Assembly: GCA_902728285.1 (NCBI GenBank)
Contig: CACVBU010001014.1
Location: 153,699 to 217,698, forward strand
From: Clytia hemisphaerica
Lineage: Eukaryota > Cnidaria > Hydrozoa > Leptothecata > Clytiidae
Direction: 5' to 3'
DNA: 64,000 nt
Shown: positions 47,346 to 59,387 of the stretch, piece by piece
How the letters are laid out: each line of letters opens with the position of its first letter
How positions within the stretch are numbered: position 1 is the first letter of the stretch
Made by a program: the position numbers and the translations under genes
The notes under the pieces: generated by a model
What the model was told of the DNA's origin: nothing
The model's input: the letters and a program-made list of their open reading frames with translations, nothing else
The model's database searches: none

Positions 47346-50300
47346 ATGTTATTGAGAGCTATCACATTGTTGTCTATTTGGACATGTAAGTTTTTTTTAC
47401 CACCCCTGTCTCAAAGCACTGGTATCAATCTTTTAGTCAGGAGGGGAGAAACTAAGGGTACTAAGTATCACATTGTTGTCCCTTTGGACATGTAAGTTTT
47501 TTTTACCACCCCCATCTCAGAGCACTGCTATCAATCTATTAGCCAGGAGGGGAGAAACTAAGGGTACTAAGTATCACATTGTTGTCCCTTTGGACATGTA
47601 AGTTTTTTTACCACCCCTGTCTCAGAGCACCGTTATCAATCTTTTAGCCAGGAGGGGAGAAACTACGGGTACTAAGTATCACATTGTTGTCCCTTTGGAC
47701 ATGTAAGTTTTTTTTAATTGAGAATCTTTTTTTTGTCACCCCTGTCTCGCGGCCAATGTGATCTGGCCATCTTTCAACCAGGAGGGGTGAAAATTAAGGA
47801 GGTTAATGCTAGTATCACATTATTGCCACTTCGGGTTTAAACGTTTCTAATTATTTTCTTTCACATACTGTAGTAGTGTAAACTCTATTTCACCCCTCTC
47901 TCAATCTTTTAGCAAGTAGGGCTGAAATAAAGGACCTAAGTGTTTGTTGGGGTTTTGACTCTTTTACCACCCCTGTCTCAGTGGTTCGGTGAGAGTTGTT
48001 TAGGTTCTGTAGTTAAATTTAAGGAGCTAAAAGCTAGAGAGGATAGAAAACACATTGTTTTTAACGGATGGGATAGCTTAGAAGCCCCTCCCAAAGATTT
48101 TGATTCTATACTTACTTTTGTTAAAGAAAACAAGGAGCATTCATTTCTGTTTGGACAGACATCTTTTAGGAAGTCATGAAAAATTCAATTTTCTATAATT
48201 AGTAATCCCTTTTCATTCAATTTCTTCAGGCATTATTGCACATGATGTTGGAACATCAGGTACCCCGCCGAATTTCATTCCTGACCGCCCTACTGAACCA
48301 ACATGGAAAGCGCCCAAACAATATTTGGATTTCCAACGACACGACATCGAACACCGTGACCATGGTTGTGTAGAAATCGAACATGATGATGTTAACCACC
48401 ACAAACCATATTACTGCGTCAGCATCTGGTTGAAGAATAAATACAGGTGAGGTTCTTTTCCCTTGTCCCTTGCTTCATTCAAAAAAAATTCATTCCTCTT
48501 TATGCCCTATAGTGAGGTCTGTTAGCACAAAAATACTTCAGATGGTGATAAAAGCTTGCAATTCTAGACAGTTGACCCTTAAGGGTCAAACTATCTGTTC
48601 TGTATCCTGGGCTCTCCTGAATTATATCATCTTTTCTGGGAAAAAATAAATATTATGCTCCTGGAAAAATATAACAGCTATTCTCTAAGAAAGTTAAAAT
48701 GCTCCTAGAAAGTGAGACCTTTTAAGAAAATTATGAAGTTCCCTGGAGAAAAAATCTGGCATCTGGTTGTGTTTTTCACAATTTAGCTCCTGGATTTTTT
48801 GAACAGATCGTCCGCTTGAAAATTGTATATGTTTTTCCTTAAAATGTGCTCCTGGATTTTAAGAACAGATGTCTTTAAGGTCACCCCTGGATTTTACCTG
48901 GGTGTTTTGAGGAAAGTCTCTCCTAGATTTATCCATAAAATTTACTCTTCTGGAAAAAAAGAACAGATATTTCAAAAAAATCTGCCGGCGGCTGCTCTTG
49001 AACCTAAACCGTATGTATGAGTAATACAAAAATAATTAATCGATTGCTTTGATAAACTCGAGAGTCGAGAAAATCTGTATATTTGATCAATGACTATTGT
49101 TTTAATCGTATGATATAATAGATAATTTTTAATTTTCTAAACAATAGTCTCTACCCTAGGATTTAATGAATCAATTATTCTTTAGCATATCTAGCTTTTC
49201 TTTCTTATGAATAAATTTAGTTGACTAGTTGGTTATAACTTTGAATGGAATCGTTTTTCGAATTTAAGGGTAAAAGTTTTAAGCCTTAAAGGTTCAGAAG
49301 AGACGGTTGAGAGAGATTTTCACATGGTAGGGTTTTCATACCCTTATTGAACCTTTATAAGAACAAACTATTTAAGAACATAAGGCTTCAGTAGCCAAAA
49401 TATGAAGAATAAGTCTAGAACAAGTTAGGGCTTACTGGGACTCTAAAACACCAAATTTATCGGAAATTGTACAAAAATACTAACAAAAAGGTAAAAATAA
49501 GAAAGTTTTAAGAACATTTATTGGCTTGAAACTCAAAAAGTTAAAAACATCCAAACACTTCTAAAATTTTGAATGTTCTTATAAAGAAACGTGTAGAATG
49601 CATCATGAATAGAATTCAAGATTTCATTGATTTTCATTCTTCAGTGAACAACAACTGGCACCATCATCTGTATTCCTCGATTTCCAACACCCTAACGAAC
49701 ACAAAGAATACGCCTACAAACCAACTGTCACATGGGTTGAAAACGTAAACCCATGGCGTATTCGTGGTTGTGTTGCTGCCCCGGGTGGTAAAGATAATAC
49801 TTTGGCTCACGGTAAATTGAGATGGTTTGCTATCTATGATGCGTCTAAAAACAATAACCAACAGCATGGAAGCATTGACGGATCCGTTTTCACCAGTAAC
49901 CATCTTTGTCAAACAATTAATTTCCCAATTGTAAGTTTTTGTCTCTTTTAAGTTATTTTTACGCTTTTTTTATAAGAACAATTTTATAAGAACACGAGGC
50001 TGAAAATTGGTCAAAATATAAGAACAAATTAAGAACAATCTGACGATCACCTTTAGTGAACAATTAAGAACAAACTTAATAAGATCAGTTATGGGAGTAT
50101 TCTGTATGACTTCTTTATTGTATACACACAAAAAAGAAATGTCTAACTTTTGTATCTGTTTTGATATTATACTTTTTTCCGGACACCCTTTATTCTCAAT
50201 TCGGAACGAAACAATGCCGAAGAGGTAAGGTGTGAACATGGTTTTTATGTTCGTCAATCTTTTTTTAACAGACCTTTGTTGATGTACCACACTTGAAATT

Positions 50301-53300
50301 CCAAGTCAAACACAAATACGGCTTGATGTCTGCTCACAACGCTTTGGTGGCTTGGGGAAAAGCTGTTTCAGCCAATCAAGCAACAGTTTGTCTTGAAGAG
50401 TTTTATGGATGGTCAGGATACCACCATGACTTTGAAATCGTAAGTGAAGCTTGTTATAAAACTCGTTTGGCCACCCTACTAAATCGATTACAAATTTTTT
50501 ATCAGAATACAGACTCTTAAACACACCCAATATCTTATGAATGCACAAAAATACTCACAAAATAATGAAAATAAGAACATTTTAAGAACTTTTCAGGCCT
50601 AAAAATCAGAAAACGAAGAACATCCATAAACTTCAAAAAAAAACTTGTACATAACCCATCCCAATTGATCTAATCCATTTCTGACGCGTTATTCTTAACG
50701 GCCAACACACATGTATTAAATCACTTTCTCTCTTAACACAGCACTGGTATGGTATTGTCAATCCAGAACTTGAAGACAATTATTCAGAGAAACTTAAAGT
50801 CGTCTGGCAACCAAAAGAAGATTTCCCCATGGATCACAATCAATTGAATCATTTTTATTGCAAGGTATTTTAGGATCTCTTTTCAGCATTTTTATATTGA
50901 GTACCAAAAACTAGAAATAGAAATTTTTCGCCCATTTGCCAAGATATATTTTCTATTTTTGGGGGGTAATTTGCCTCTGTTAGGGTTAAAAAATAAGAAC
51001 GTGTAACAATGGTTATCCTAAAGTTTTAATAATCGATTGCCTGAGTTATGGCATATTTCGTTCAACAGCAGAATACGAACCCCTAAGATATCCTAAGATC
51101 GGCTAAACTCTATCCGTAGTTATTTGACTTCGGCATAATCTTTTCTTACGCAGTTATCATTAATTAAAGTTTATCGGTAAAACAACTTTCGCTCATCCCC
51201 TGATAGCTTTCCCTGCCTCATATTTCAGTGTTACTTCCCGTCGTTTTTATAACAATGTAATGAATGTGATATACTAGAGTGGCTTATAATCCGTATAATA
51301 TGGGTGATATATGATAATGGGCTTTTCCAGAAAAAAAATTTAACCCCACTGTTGAGGATATTGATTTTTCGAAGTATCGAACCCTTTGGATAGCCTACTT
51401 TATTAGTAAAGACCCCCTGGATATCCACTTTTGAACAAAAATCGTTAACCCCCTGGATATCCGATATGCTCAACAGGGGGGGGGGGCATGGACTATTTCT
51501 TGAAAAGCCCAATACCATAATTGTTAAGGGATAATATCAGTAGTACACCGTTTAGCATATTATACTATGAATGTATTATTCTTTCCATTTTTCAGAATAT
51601 CACATTGGGAAAATGGTATCACCCATGTCCATCAGTTATGGTACAAGCCTTTGAACCAAACACTGCTGTCTGTGAATCTGCCCTCGTTGCTTGGGTCGCT
51701 GTAAGTAAAATATCAACATCAACTTATTGTTATGTTCAACACTTCCCGACGCGCACACCCCAGCTGGTACACAACGTTATTTCAACGTTTATCTAACGTT
51801 ATATGGACGTTGTGAACGTTAGACAAACGTTGAAACAACGTTTTGTGCAAACTTGTCAAAGAAGTTTTACAACAGGATGAATAGCGTTTCTGTGACCAGT
51901 AATATTTTTTTACTTTCGCTATAGTATTTGAAAAACGATCAAGCTACAGTGTGTTATGCTGACAAACGTGGTATCTCGGATAAACGAAAAGTTGCTATCG
52001 AAGCTCATATCATTATTTATGGTAAACAAGACACGTGTCAAGCTGTTCAACCCACTTGTGGTGCTTACCAAGAATGCGTTTACGATTCTGTCACAGGAGC
52101 TGCTAAATGTGGTTGCCATACTCATTGTCATGACGACGAAGAAAAAGCTTGCGGTAAGCTATTTTCAAAATGTCCCTAGCCCATGGTGTTCTAAATTGTT
52201 GAGACTTTTAACCACTGTAATGTTTTCAATTTTAGCAGTTTAGCAAAAAAAACAAAAACTGAGTTGTTTCTTATTACATCCTTAACAAATTACCAATTTT
52301 TTTTAATACACGTCACCCTTTCTGATAGCTCCTATTTGTCGTACACTCTCCTAAGGCAAAAAGCAGAATTCTACTACTTTTCTCTTTACGCCACAATGCA
52401 ATGACTTCAAAAATAGGCCCCTTAGATTTTGACGTCAATTCACGTTTGCTAGGCCTTAGATTTAGAACGCCATGCCCTAATGCCCTAATAAAAGACACTG
52501 TCAGACCCTCCTCATAAAATTGCCATCAATGTGTTAACTTTTATTAAAAGATAACAACGTTGCTTAGACACGTTAAGTGCAACCCCAGGTAACCAAGCAT
52601 AATGTTTGAAAGACGTCCCTCGAACGTCCATAACCGTCTTCCATATGGATGTGCATTCAAAACAATGTTGTGTGCCAGCTAGGTAATAACAGGAAATGAA
52701 TCCAAATTTTTTCTCTTTGGGAAATAATTAAGAGATGGTGAACAAATAAATTAAACATAAATATCACATTCCAACCTTTTTTTCCAAGAAGAATCGTGGT
52801 CCCTTTAATCAAGATGCAATCCTAATTTCAATCTCATCTGTCTTCTTCTCGTTAGGTACCAACATGATGACGTATAAGAACCGATGTGAATTAGAAAAAG
52901 CTGCATGTGAAGCTGGTGGTAAATTCGAATACGCTCACCACGGACCATGTGAAGGTAAGGATGGACCAAAACCAGGTTTTCAGGGAAACAAATCAGATTT
53001 TGATTATTTATTCAACGACGTTGTTTAGGTCAGAAATCGGAGAAAAGCGAATTTTAGGGATAACTAGTGGAGTTGTCATGATACTAGGAAGCTGTTATTC
53101 TCTCCTGGACCATTAAAAAATGAGAAGTGATTAATCGAACTAGAATCAAAGTTTTCAGATTTATAAACAGAAGATATTTTCACATTAATCGATTACAAAA
53201 CCTTGAAAAAGTATTTTTGCAACATTTAAGCATTTCTCCTCAATGTTTTTAAACCTTTTAATCTTTTTGTTTCAATATAGAATACACTTTTGGACATGGT

Positions 53301-56300
53301 AGCGCTCAATTGGGACCCATCACTGATAAAGACTGTGACGGCTTGTATTGTCAAACCATCTCTACTGGTAATCGTATTTGGTATCAACACGCGCATATTA
53401 ATGTACAAATCTCCGTCAACTGGGCTAACAAGATTGATGGTAAGTGAATAAAAAGTCAACTCAACTCTCTCTAATTCGAAGAAAATTTCTTAAAGGATCG
53501 AATTAAAGAGAGTCAACTGTGAAGTCATTCAACTTAGAAATAGTTGGAGACTGCCAAGATCTTTAAGTTTTCTTCTTGATGATAAAGGTAGTCAACCCCT
53601 TCTTTACCAAATAAAATTCAGTGTGCTTTATCTCATTTCACACCATTGGCCCCAAAACTTTTAAAAAATAGTTTACCTGTTCATGCTTAATCTCTCAAAT
53701 CGATCGTTACTTTTAAATCTTAAAAAAAGAAAATGATTTCAAAGCTGCTTGGAAGTTTTGGAATTTTCCATCTTAAATATTTCCTATTACAGTAGAACCT
53801 CCAATCAGTGGACACTCTAAAAGGCGGACACCTCTAATTAGCGGACACTAATCAGATTCCCCGATGGTGTCCGCTAATTAGAGGTTCAACTGTATTATTA
53901 ATGTTTTAACTTAAACCTTTGCAATCTTATTCATCTCAGGAGACGACCAATCAACACACGACGCCAGTGCATCATGGATCGAAAATATCACACCCAACCA
54001 ATTCACTGCATGCGTTATGGAAGCCGGAAGATTCACCAAATCTACTCCACCAAGCATTAGCTGGTTTGCTTACCAAGGAAAAGTCGATAAGGTTGGTTGA
54101 ACCTCTCCGTGCTCAATCTTTTGTAGGCCGTTAGAAATCATCAGTAACCAGGACAACCACGCTCTGATAATGAGCTTGTTTAGAATTTAGTAGGTTTTGG
54201 CGTCTACCTAATGGAAAACCGTTATGGGGGTGCGATCCATTGAGTTTTAAGCCCGAAGGGCTAGATTCTAATTTCAAGATCAAGGGTGTGTAAATATGAT
54301 ATAATCTATTCTTCTTTTAACTATTGTTTTAGGTCATGACTCAAAAGATCGAGGTTGGAGACTGGCAATCAGGAACACATTGTGTGCCACTCCACGAACG
54401 TAAAGAAACATCACGACCAATCCCTCACCAACCACCAAGTTGTCCAAAACTTAACCTCGGTGATTACGAGAAGATGAGTCAAGATGAAGAAAGATGGCAC
54501 TACGATTCAAGTATGTATTTTTTGATAAGTATAATTTTTTTAAGAACAATTTTATAAGAACAGGAATGGCCAAAGTTAAAAAAAAATAAGAATAATCTAA
54601 GAATCATATTAGCCTGGAATGATCAAATTTTGATATAAATTCAGTCAAATCTCTTTTTACGATGACGATTTTATATAATCGTTTAATATAATGAAATAAG
54701 AACAAATAAATAAGAACAATTTTAAGGAAAAAACTGAGGGTATTTTGTAATTAAAAAGAAAAATCCTCAAAATTACTCAGTTTTGTCTTATATGACAAAA
54801 TGAAGATAAGAAAAGTCTGATTTACAGACATCTACAGTTATACTTAAGGCATTTTTTTTGTTAGAAGATGAATAGAAACATATTGGGCTATTCCAGAAAA
54901 AAATTGTAACCCCTATGTTGAGGAGGTCTTTTTTTAAAAAGGTGACCCCCCTTGGATTCTTTTCCAACTTTTCAGGACCCCCTTGGATTTTTTCTCCCAC
55001 TTTTTTAGACCACCCTTGATTTTTGACCTCATTATACGGACCACCATGGATTTTTTCCTCCCACATTTTTAGACCACCCTGGATTTTTGATCTCATTATA
55101 CTGACCACCATGGATTTTCAAAACTAGAAACCACCCTGGATTCTTTATTTTCCAGACCACCCTGGATGTCACACCTCCTCAACATAGGGAGTACAGACTA
55201 TTTCTGGAATAGCCCATTAATATAACTTGATACTTTTGAAATTTCTAGCATCTAATAGTATTTTTGTCTCGATGCTCGTCCAATATAATATCAAATATAA
55301 TATAACTTGATACTGAATACTTTCCTGCATTAGACTCAGCAATTACAGAGAGAGGATAAGCTGTAAGGAGTTGCATTTAATCGAAGCTTCTGGCAAGAAG
55401 CCTTCAGGCTACCCTCTGCTGCGTTCACATATCTTTTGACTATCTATTCTCTAACTTGTAGGTGTGATGTCAAAGATCCATGGTCAAACGCAACATGAAT
55501 GGTTCAAGAGAATGATGAAAGGATATTCCATCAAGAAAGTCAAACTTTCAAGTGGTGTAAGTAAAACACCAAAGCATTTGTTGTTCCATTTGTTTGAGAT
55601 TTCCCGTGTCCTTGATTGATCTTATTTTTGTTCATTTCCAAATTCCCTTATGTTCTTGTGTAAATGTCCGATAAGCAGACTTGTAGATTTTATCGATTCC
55701 TCAAAAAAAATTTAAGTGAAAAATGTTAAAAAATGATCAATTTAAACAAAGGAGGTATCAAAGTAATTAGTTTTGATACCACCTTTCCTCTTTACGAAGA
55801 AAGTTCGAAATTCACATTTCTGCGGGCGCATTTAGCTATTTAACCTTTTCATATTTTAAGCTATACTAAAAATCATATTTTTCTTCTTAAAGATGAAATT
55901 GGGTGGTGCTGCCATTATGTTGACTGTTGAACAAAGCCAAAAAGATTCCGTCATCAAATCACACGACGCCGTTAACGTCTGGATGGAACATGACGCTGCT
56001 TCTGAAGAAACGTACGTTTGTTTGAGAGAAATGCAAAACTGGGATGGTAAACACGAGGGCATCCATGTCGTAAGTTGTCTTTCTTTATATAAGAATAATT
56101 TTAAAAGAACAGTGCTCAATTTGGTCAGATCCTAAGAACAAATTGTAAACAACTGACACTGACAGGTTTTTCTCAGCTTATATAATTAAAAAAGAATAAA
56201 CTACAAATCGCTAGGTTTAGGGTTACTTTGACTAGCAGTTTAATTTAAAGGCTTCATTTTTACATAAGTGTTCCCGTTTCATATCAGGCACATATTTCAT

Positions 56301-59300
56301 ATCGAGACAGTGTCTGCCTATTGTTATATTATGCTGATATAAGCAAAAAATGTTTAACTTTTCCTCTTTCTAACCAATCTTGCTCTACATATGTGTCAAT
56401 CCAATGTGAAAAAGCTTGAAAATTAAATTGATGAGTAAGCCAACGATATAACTCTTATTTAAAAACAAAACCTTTAACCAAAGTTAATTTTTCATTTGAT
56501 CTCTTATTTAGCACTGGACTTTGTTCATGGACGAAGATCAAAAGCAAGAAGACATCCACAGAGAGGTACAACAAGCACCTGATCACTACCATGCCACACC
56601 TGAAACAACCAAAGCACCAGTTGTCCCTATGTTGAAAGCTGTCCATAAAAATCATCTTGGATTTATCAACAAACTCAAATTCAAGCCAGCTTTGGCAGCA
56701 CCAGAAGAATCAAACTACGCTTTCTGCCAATTAAAAGAATACTTGCCACAGAATTTCACTCAACTCTACAGTGCCACCGTATTGGTTTCTATTGATCATT
56801 ATATTCCAGAACATGCTGCTTTCGAATCTATGAAAAAATACGAAATGCACCAAATGGAAATCAACAGAGGTAAAGAACACACTTGACGTTGATGGCACAC
56901 AACGTTGTTTCAACGTCCTTCTAATATTCTTAACGTCCATATAACGTCAGATGAACGTTGAAACAACGCTATGTGTCAGCTGGGAAGTGATGACCGAGTG
57001 GTTTAAAGAGTTTAAGGGGGTTGCTGTTTTGAAGAAATCCCTGCTCTTTTCAAGTTTTGTTCAGTTCATAGATAGCCGAGCTAAATGGCTGGCCGAGTTC
57101 CTCTAAAATAATCCAAAGACTGTCTTGAAGTCCTAGATTACTGAGAAATTCACGAAAACATCTGTCTATCATATATTATTTTGTACAAGTGCGATCCAAC
57201 AAATATTGCGTGAAAATGCCGCCGACACCGCGACCTATTTGACGGCAACGATACTTTGAGGAGAATGTATTACCCCTAACATTATATTTCCCTACTTCTT
57301 AAAGGTGTTCCATTCGGAGATATGAAATTCAATGACGAGATGGAACAAACCAGTTGGATGATGCCGCACATGTGGAGAGCCAATCTTACTGGATGGCGCC
57401 CACACATGCGTATTAACAAAAATGCTGACTACAGCGCTTGGCTTGAGGTACGCTACAACCAGTTTTAGAAATACAAATCTGGTGAAAGGGTGATGTCCTA
57501 GTGGTCAAGGAGTCTGCGCCTCAAACCAGGGGTTCATGGTTCGAATCTCCGCTCCTTTCAATGTTCCGTTCAGTTCTTGGATAGGCAAGTCGGCTGGCCG
57601 TGACTTCTGTGAAAAATAATCTAGAAAGACTGTCTAAAAGTCCTAGATTACTGGGATTTCACCATTCGTCCTTATAACGCTTGATGGACGTTGAAAAGCC
57701 GAGTTTAGCTCCGAAACCTTTCCATTGGAGTTTTGTTTGAGAATGATTTCTTTTTTGTTCTATTCAGGGTATGAACTCGACTCACATGAAAGTCTGTCAA
57801 AAGTCCGTTTTTAATGGATACAATTATGACGGAGTTGACGTCAATGTCGTTGTATTACCAGGTAAATTGTTGTCATTTTAACCGACAAATTTGTAATGTC
57901 AAAACAACGTATATCTAACGTCCATAAAGCCTCATAAAACTATTATATGAAATTCTTAATAACTTAAAAATATTCCCCCTTAGCTAGCTTTAATAGAGGT
58001 TTTCATCGCAAAAGGGGAGAGTGTATAGAAAATTTGAATGACTTCTTTCTTTTTCTCATTTACGGCCTCATAAAGTCTGTAGCATGAATGTAAATCAACC
58101 GATACCGAGACGATAGGTTGTAGGTACTAGCCCCAGTTGGGCCATACCAAAGGTCTCAAAATCATAATACATACTTCTCTCCTTGATGCTCGGGGACCAA
58201 AAAGAAGGGTCAAGGGTAAGTGGAAAAATCCATCAGGGAAAAGTTGCTGCCCTTCCTTCCTGCCTTCGGGTCAACAGCTAAACAAAAGGCAGCCCTCGAC
58301 TTTATAACTTACTACTTATTCTTTTAATTTTCAGAACGTTGCCCGGTCGGATACATTGCCTTCAGAGATCAATGTTATTCCCACAACCCACTATGCTCAG
58401 CACAAGCTGATCAAAAGTCGCAATGTGGTGGAAAGCTTCCAGTCCCAAAAGACGCGCGTGAGAATGTCTTTATCAGTTACCGCGCAGCTCAACAAGCAGT
58501 TATCATTGGCAAAGAACGTGTCAATGGGATCTTCGCCTCGACTCCATACAGTCGATGGGGCGCCAATGAGCCATCCAGCGATTCATCTAAGAATTGTGTC
58601 AGTCAATCTGGAGTTGTCGGTGACTATGAAGAATCTGCTGTTTCTTGCACTCTCTGTCACAGAGCTGTTTGCTCACAAGGTAAGATTGAACTGTTTTAGT
58701 TATCAATACAATATTAAACTGGACATATAGTATTTTTTTAGGCTAAGAAGTATGATTAATCAAGAAACTCAAATGTTTTATCGACACACAACGTTGTTTC
58801 AACGTTCATCCAACGTTATATGGACGTTGTGAACGTTAGATAAACGTTGTAAAAACGTTGTGAACCAGCTGGGATTAAAGTTCCTTCGAATAATAAAACT
58901 GGGTATAAAATATTTTGCTAGGCTATACTAAAGAAGTATATTTTTTTAATTTTTTAATCACGTGCCGTGGCACTCATAATGTTCGGCCTCGCGTGAGCTT
59001 CGCTCTCCCAGTGTCGTTCGAGTGTCATGGTATACGCCATGGCTTGGCAGCTCGCATCTGTCAAGTCGTAGTGTCTGTCAGCGCAGTGATTCCTACTCCT
59101 TTGTGGGTAGGATCCATCCCGAATGCATTCGGAGGGCTCATATCTATCTATCTATCTCTATTGTTAAAAAAACTTTGGAAATGAAAGGAAGAAGTAGCGT
59201 TAAATATGATATCATTACTTATAATTGTAAATTGTTTTGTTTTTAGCACAAAAACAATTGAGTTGTGATTTCCCAATGATGTACTGTATGAACGGTGGTA

Positions 59301-59380
59301 AATGCTCATACGCTTCTAGTGGACCACAATGCGCATGCCTACCTCCATATAATGGTGCCCGATGCGAGAACAAACCTTAA
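47346..59380 (+). CDS. Secreted lectin-like/Kazal/CTLD/EGF protein, gene B
   Basis: Tandem paralogue of gene A. Eighteen coding exons join in frame: 47346-47385, 48230-48446, 49645-49930, 50272-50439, 50742-50864, 51596-51700, 51925-52153, 52856-52954, 53281-53439, 53940-54091, 54333-54510, 55462-55556, 55893-56069, 56512-56869, 57305-57447, 57768-57861, 58335-58679 and 59247-59380 (3102 nt, 1033 residues). The signal peptide begins MLLRAITLLSIWTCIIA; exon 1 is 40 nt, phase 1, as in gene A. Lectin-like modules are followed by a Kazal-type domain (about 348-422, MMTYKNRCELEKAAC), a second set of modules, a C-type-lectin-like domain coded by one exon (about 875-989, RWGANEPSSDSSKNCV) and an EGF domain (about 994-1033). 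It lacks the introns that gene A has inside the Kazal linker and inside the lectin domain, and has an extra stretch of about 37 residues in exon 14. The stop precedes a 3' UTR intron. The function is unknown; an extracellular role is inferred from the signal peptide and domains. Confidence 0.85.
47362..47830 (+). repeat. Tandem duplication of exon-1 end plus splice donor
   Basis: A unit of about 106 bases starts inside gene B exon 1 (tcacattgttgtctatttgg) and runs across the donor (acat|gtaagt) into the intron. Copies start at 47362, 47468, 47574 and 47679; a decayed fifth starts near 47813. Copies 2-4 read tcacattgttgtccctttgg and each keeps a full GTAAGT donor. All lie in gene B exon 1 and intron 1. 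Confidence 0.85.
51317..51512. mobile_element. TA-flanked MITE (ATGGGCTTTTCCAGAAA ends)
   Basis: The left end atgggcttttccagaaaaaa and right end tttcttgaaaagcccaa are inverted repeats bounded by TA. The interior repeats ccccctggatatcc. A longer relative is at 54883-55217. Gene B intron 5. Confidence 0.7.
51758..51850. repeat. CCAGCTG MITE, copy 5
   Basis: The left end ccccagctggtacacaacgtt and centre gttatatggacgttgtgaac match the family; the right end is truncated after aaacaacgttttgtgc. Gene B intron 6. Confidence 0.7.
52578..52682. repeat. CCAGCTG MITE, strongly diverged copy
   Basis: Only the right end gttgtgtgccagctagg and scattered acgtcc words remain recognisable; the left end aaccccaggtaaccaagc is diverged. 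Gene B intron 7. Confidence 0.4.
53788..53894. mobile_element. TA-flanked 107-bp MITE (CAGTAGAACCTC ends)
   Basis: The left tacagtagaacctccaatca and right agaggttcaactgta are inverted repeats, with inner arms of ctaattagcggacac and gtgtccgctaattag. A typical small non-autonomous element in gene B intron 9. Confidence 0.7.
54883..55217. mobile_element. TA-flanked MITE, long copy (TTGGGCTATTCCAG ends)
   Basis: The left ttgggctattccagaaaaaa and right tttctggaatagcccat are inverted repeats flanked by TA. Between them gaccaccctggattttt and variants recur six or more times. A relative of 51317-51512. Gene B intron 11. Confidence 0.7.
56889..56982. repeat. CCAGCTG MITE, copy 6
   Basis: The left ggcacacaacgttgtttcaac and right acgctatgtgtcagctggg fit the family; the centre is rearranged (aacgtccatataacgtc). 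It abuts a SINE-like sequence starting at about 56984. Gene B intron 14. Confidence 0.65.
56984..57145 (+). mobile_element. SINE-like copy, diverged
   Basis: The start gtgatgaccgagtggtttaaa resembles the A-box end of the SINE at 57487; the tail shares atagccgag-ctggccga, aataatc, aaagactgtct and agtcctagattactg with it. The B box is degraded. Confidence 0.55.
57487..57660 (+). mobile_element. tRNA-derived SINE
   Basis: The tRNA-like head reads gtgatgtcctagtggtcaag with an A-box match (tggtcaaggag, about 57502) and a strong B box (ggttcgaatct, 57538-57548). It is followed by a unique tail ending in aaaagtcctagattactggg. It lacks CCA and a clean cloverleaf, so I call a SINE rather than a tRNA gene. 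Gene B intron 15. Confidence 0.7.
58782..58873. repeat. CCAGCTG MITE, copy 7
   Basis: Left cgacacacaacgttgtttca (outer end lost), centre ttatatggacgttgtgaacg, right gttgtgaaccagctggg. Gene B intron 17, between the lectin-domain and EGF exons. Confidence 0.7.
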
Positions 59381-59387
59381 GAAATGG

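Noticed and set aside
57487..57560. Functional tRNA gene
   Set aside because: A and B boxes are present but the acceptor stem does not pair well and the sequence continues into a tail shared with a second diverged copy, so a SINE is more likely.
58356..58730. 124-residue plus-strand ORF
   Set aside because: It is an out-of-frame shadow over the gene B lectin-domain exon 58335-58679, whose frame fixed by phase gives the cysteine-rich C-type-lectin sequence.
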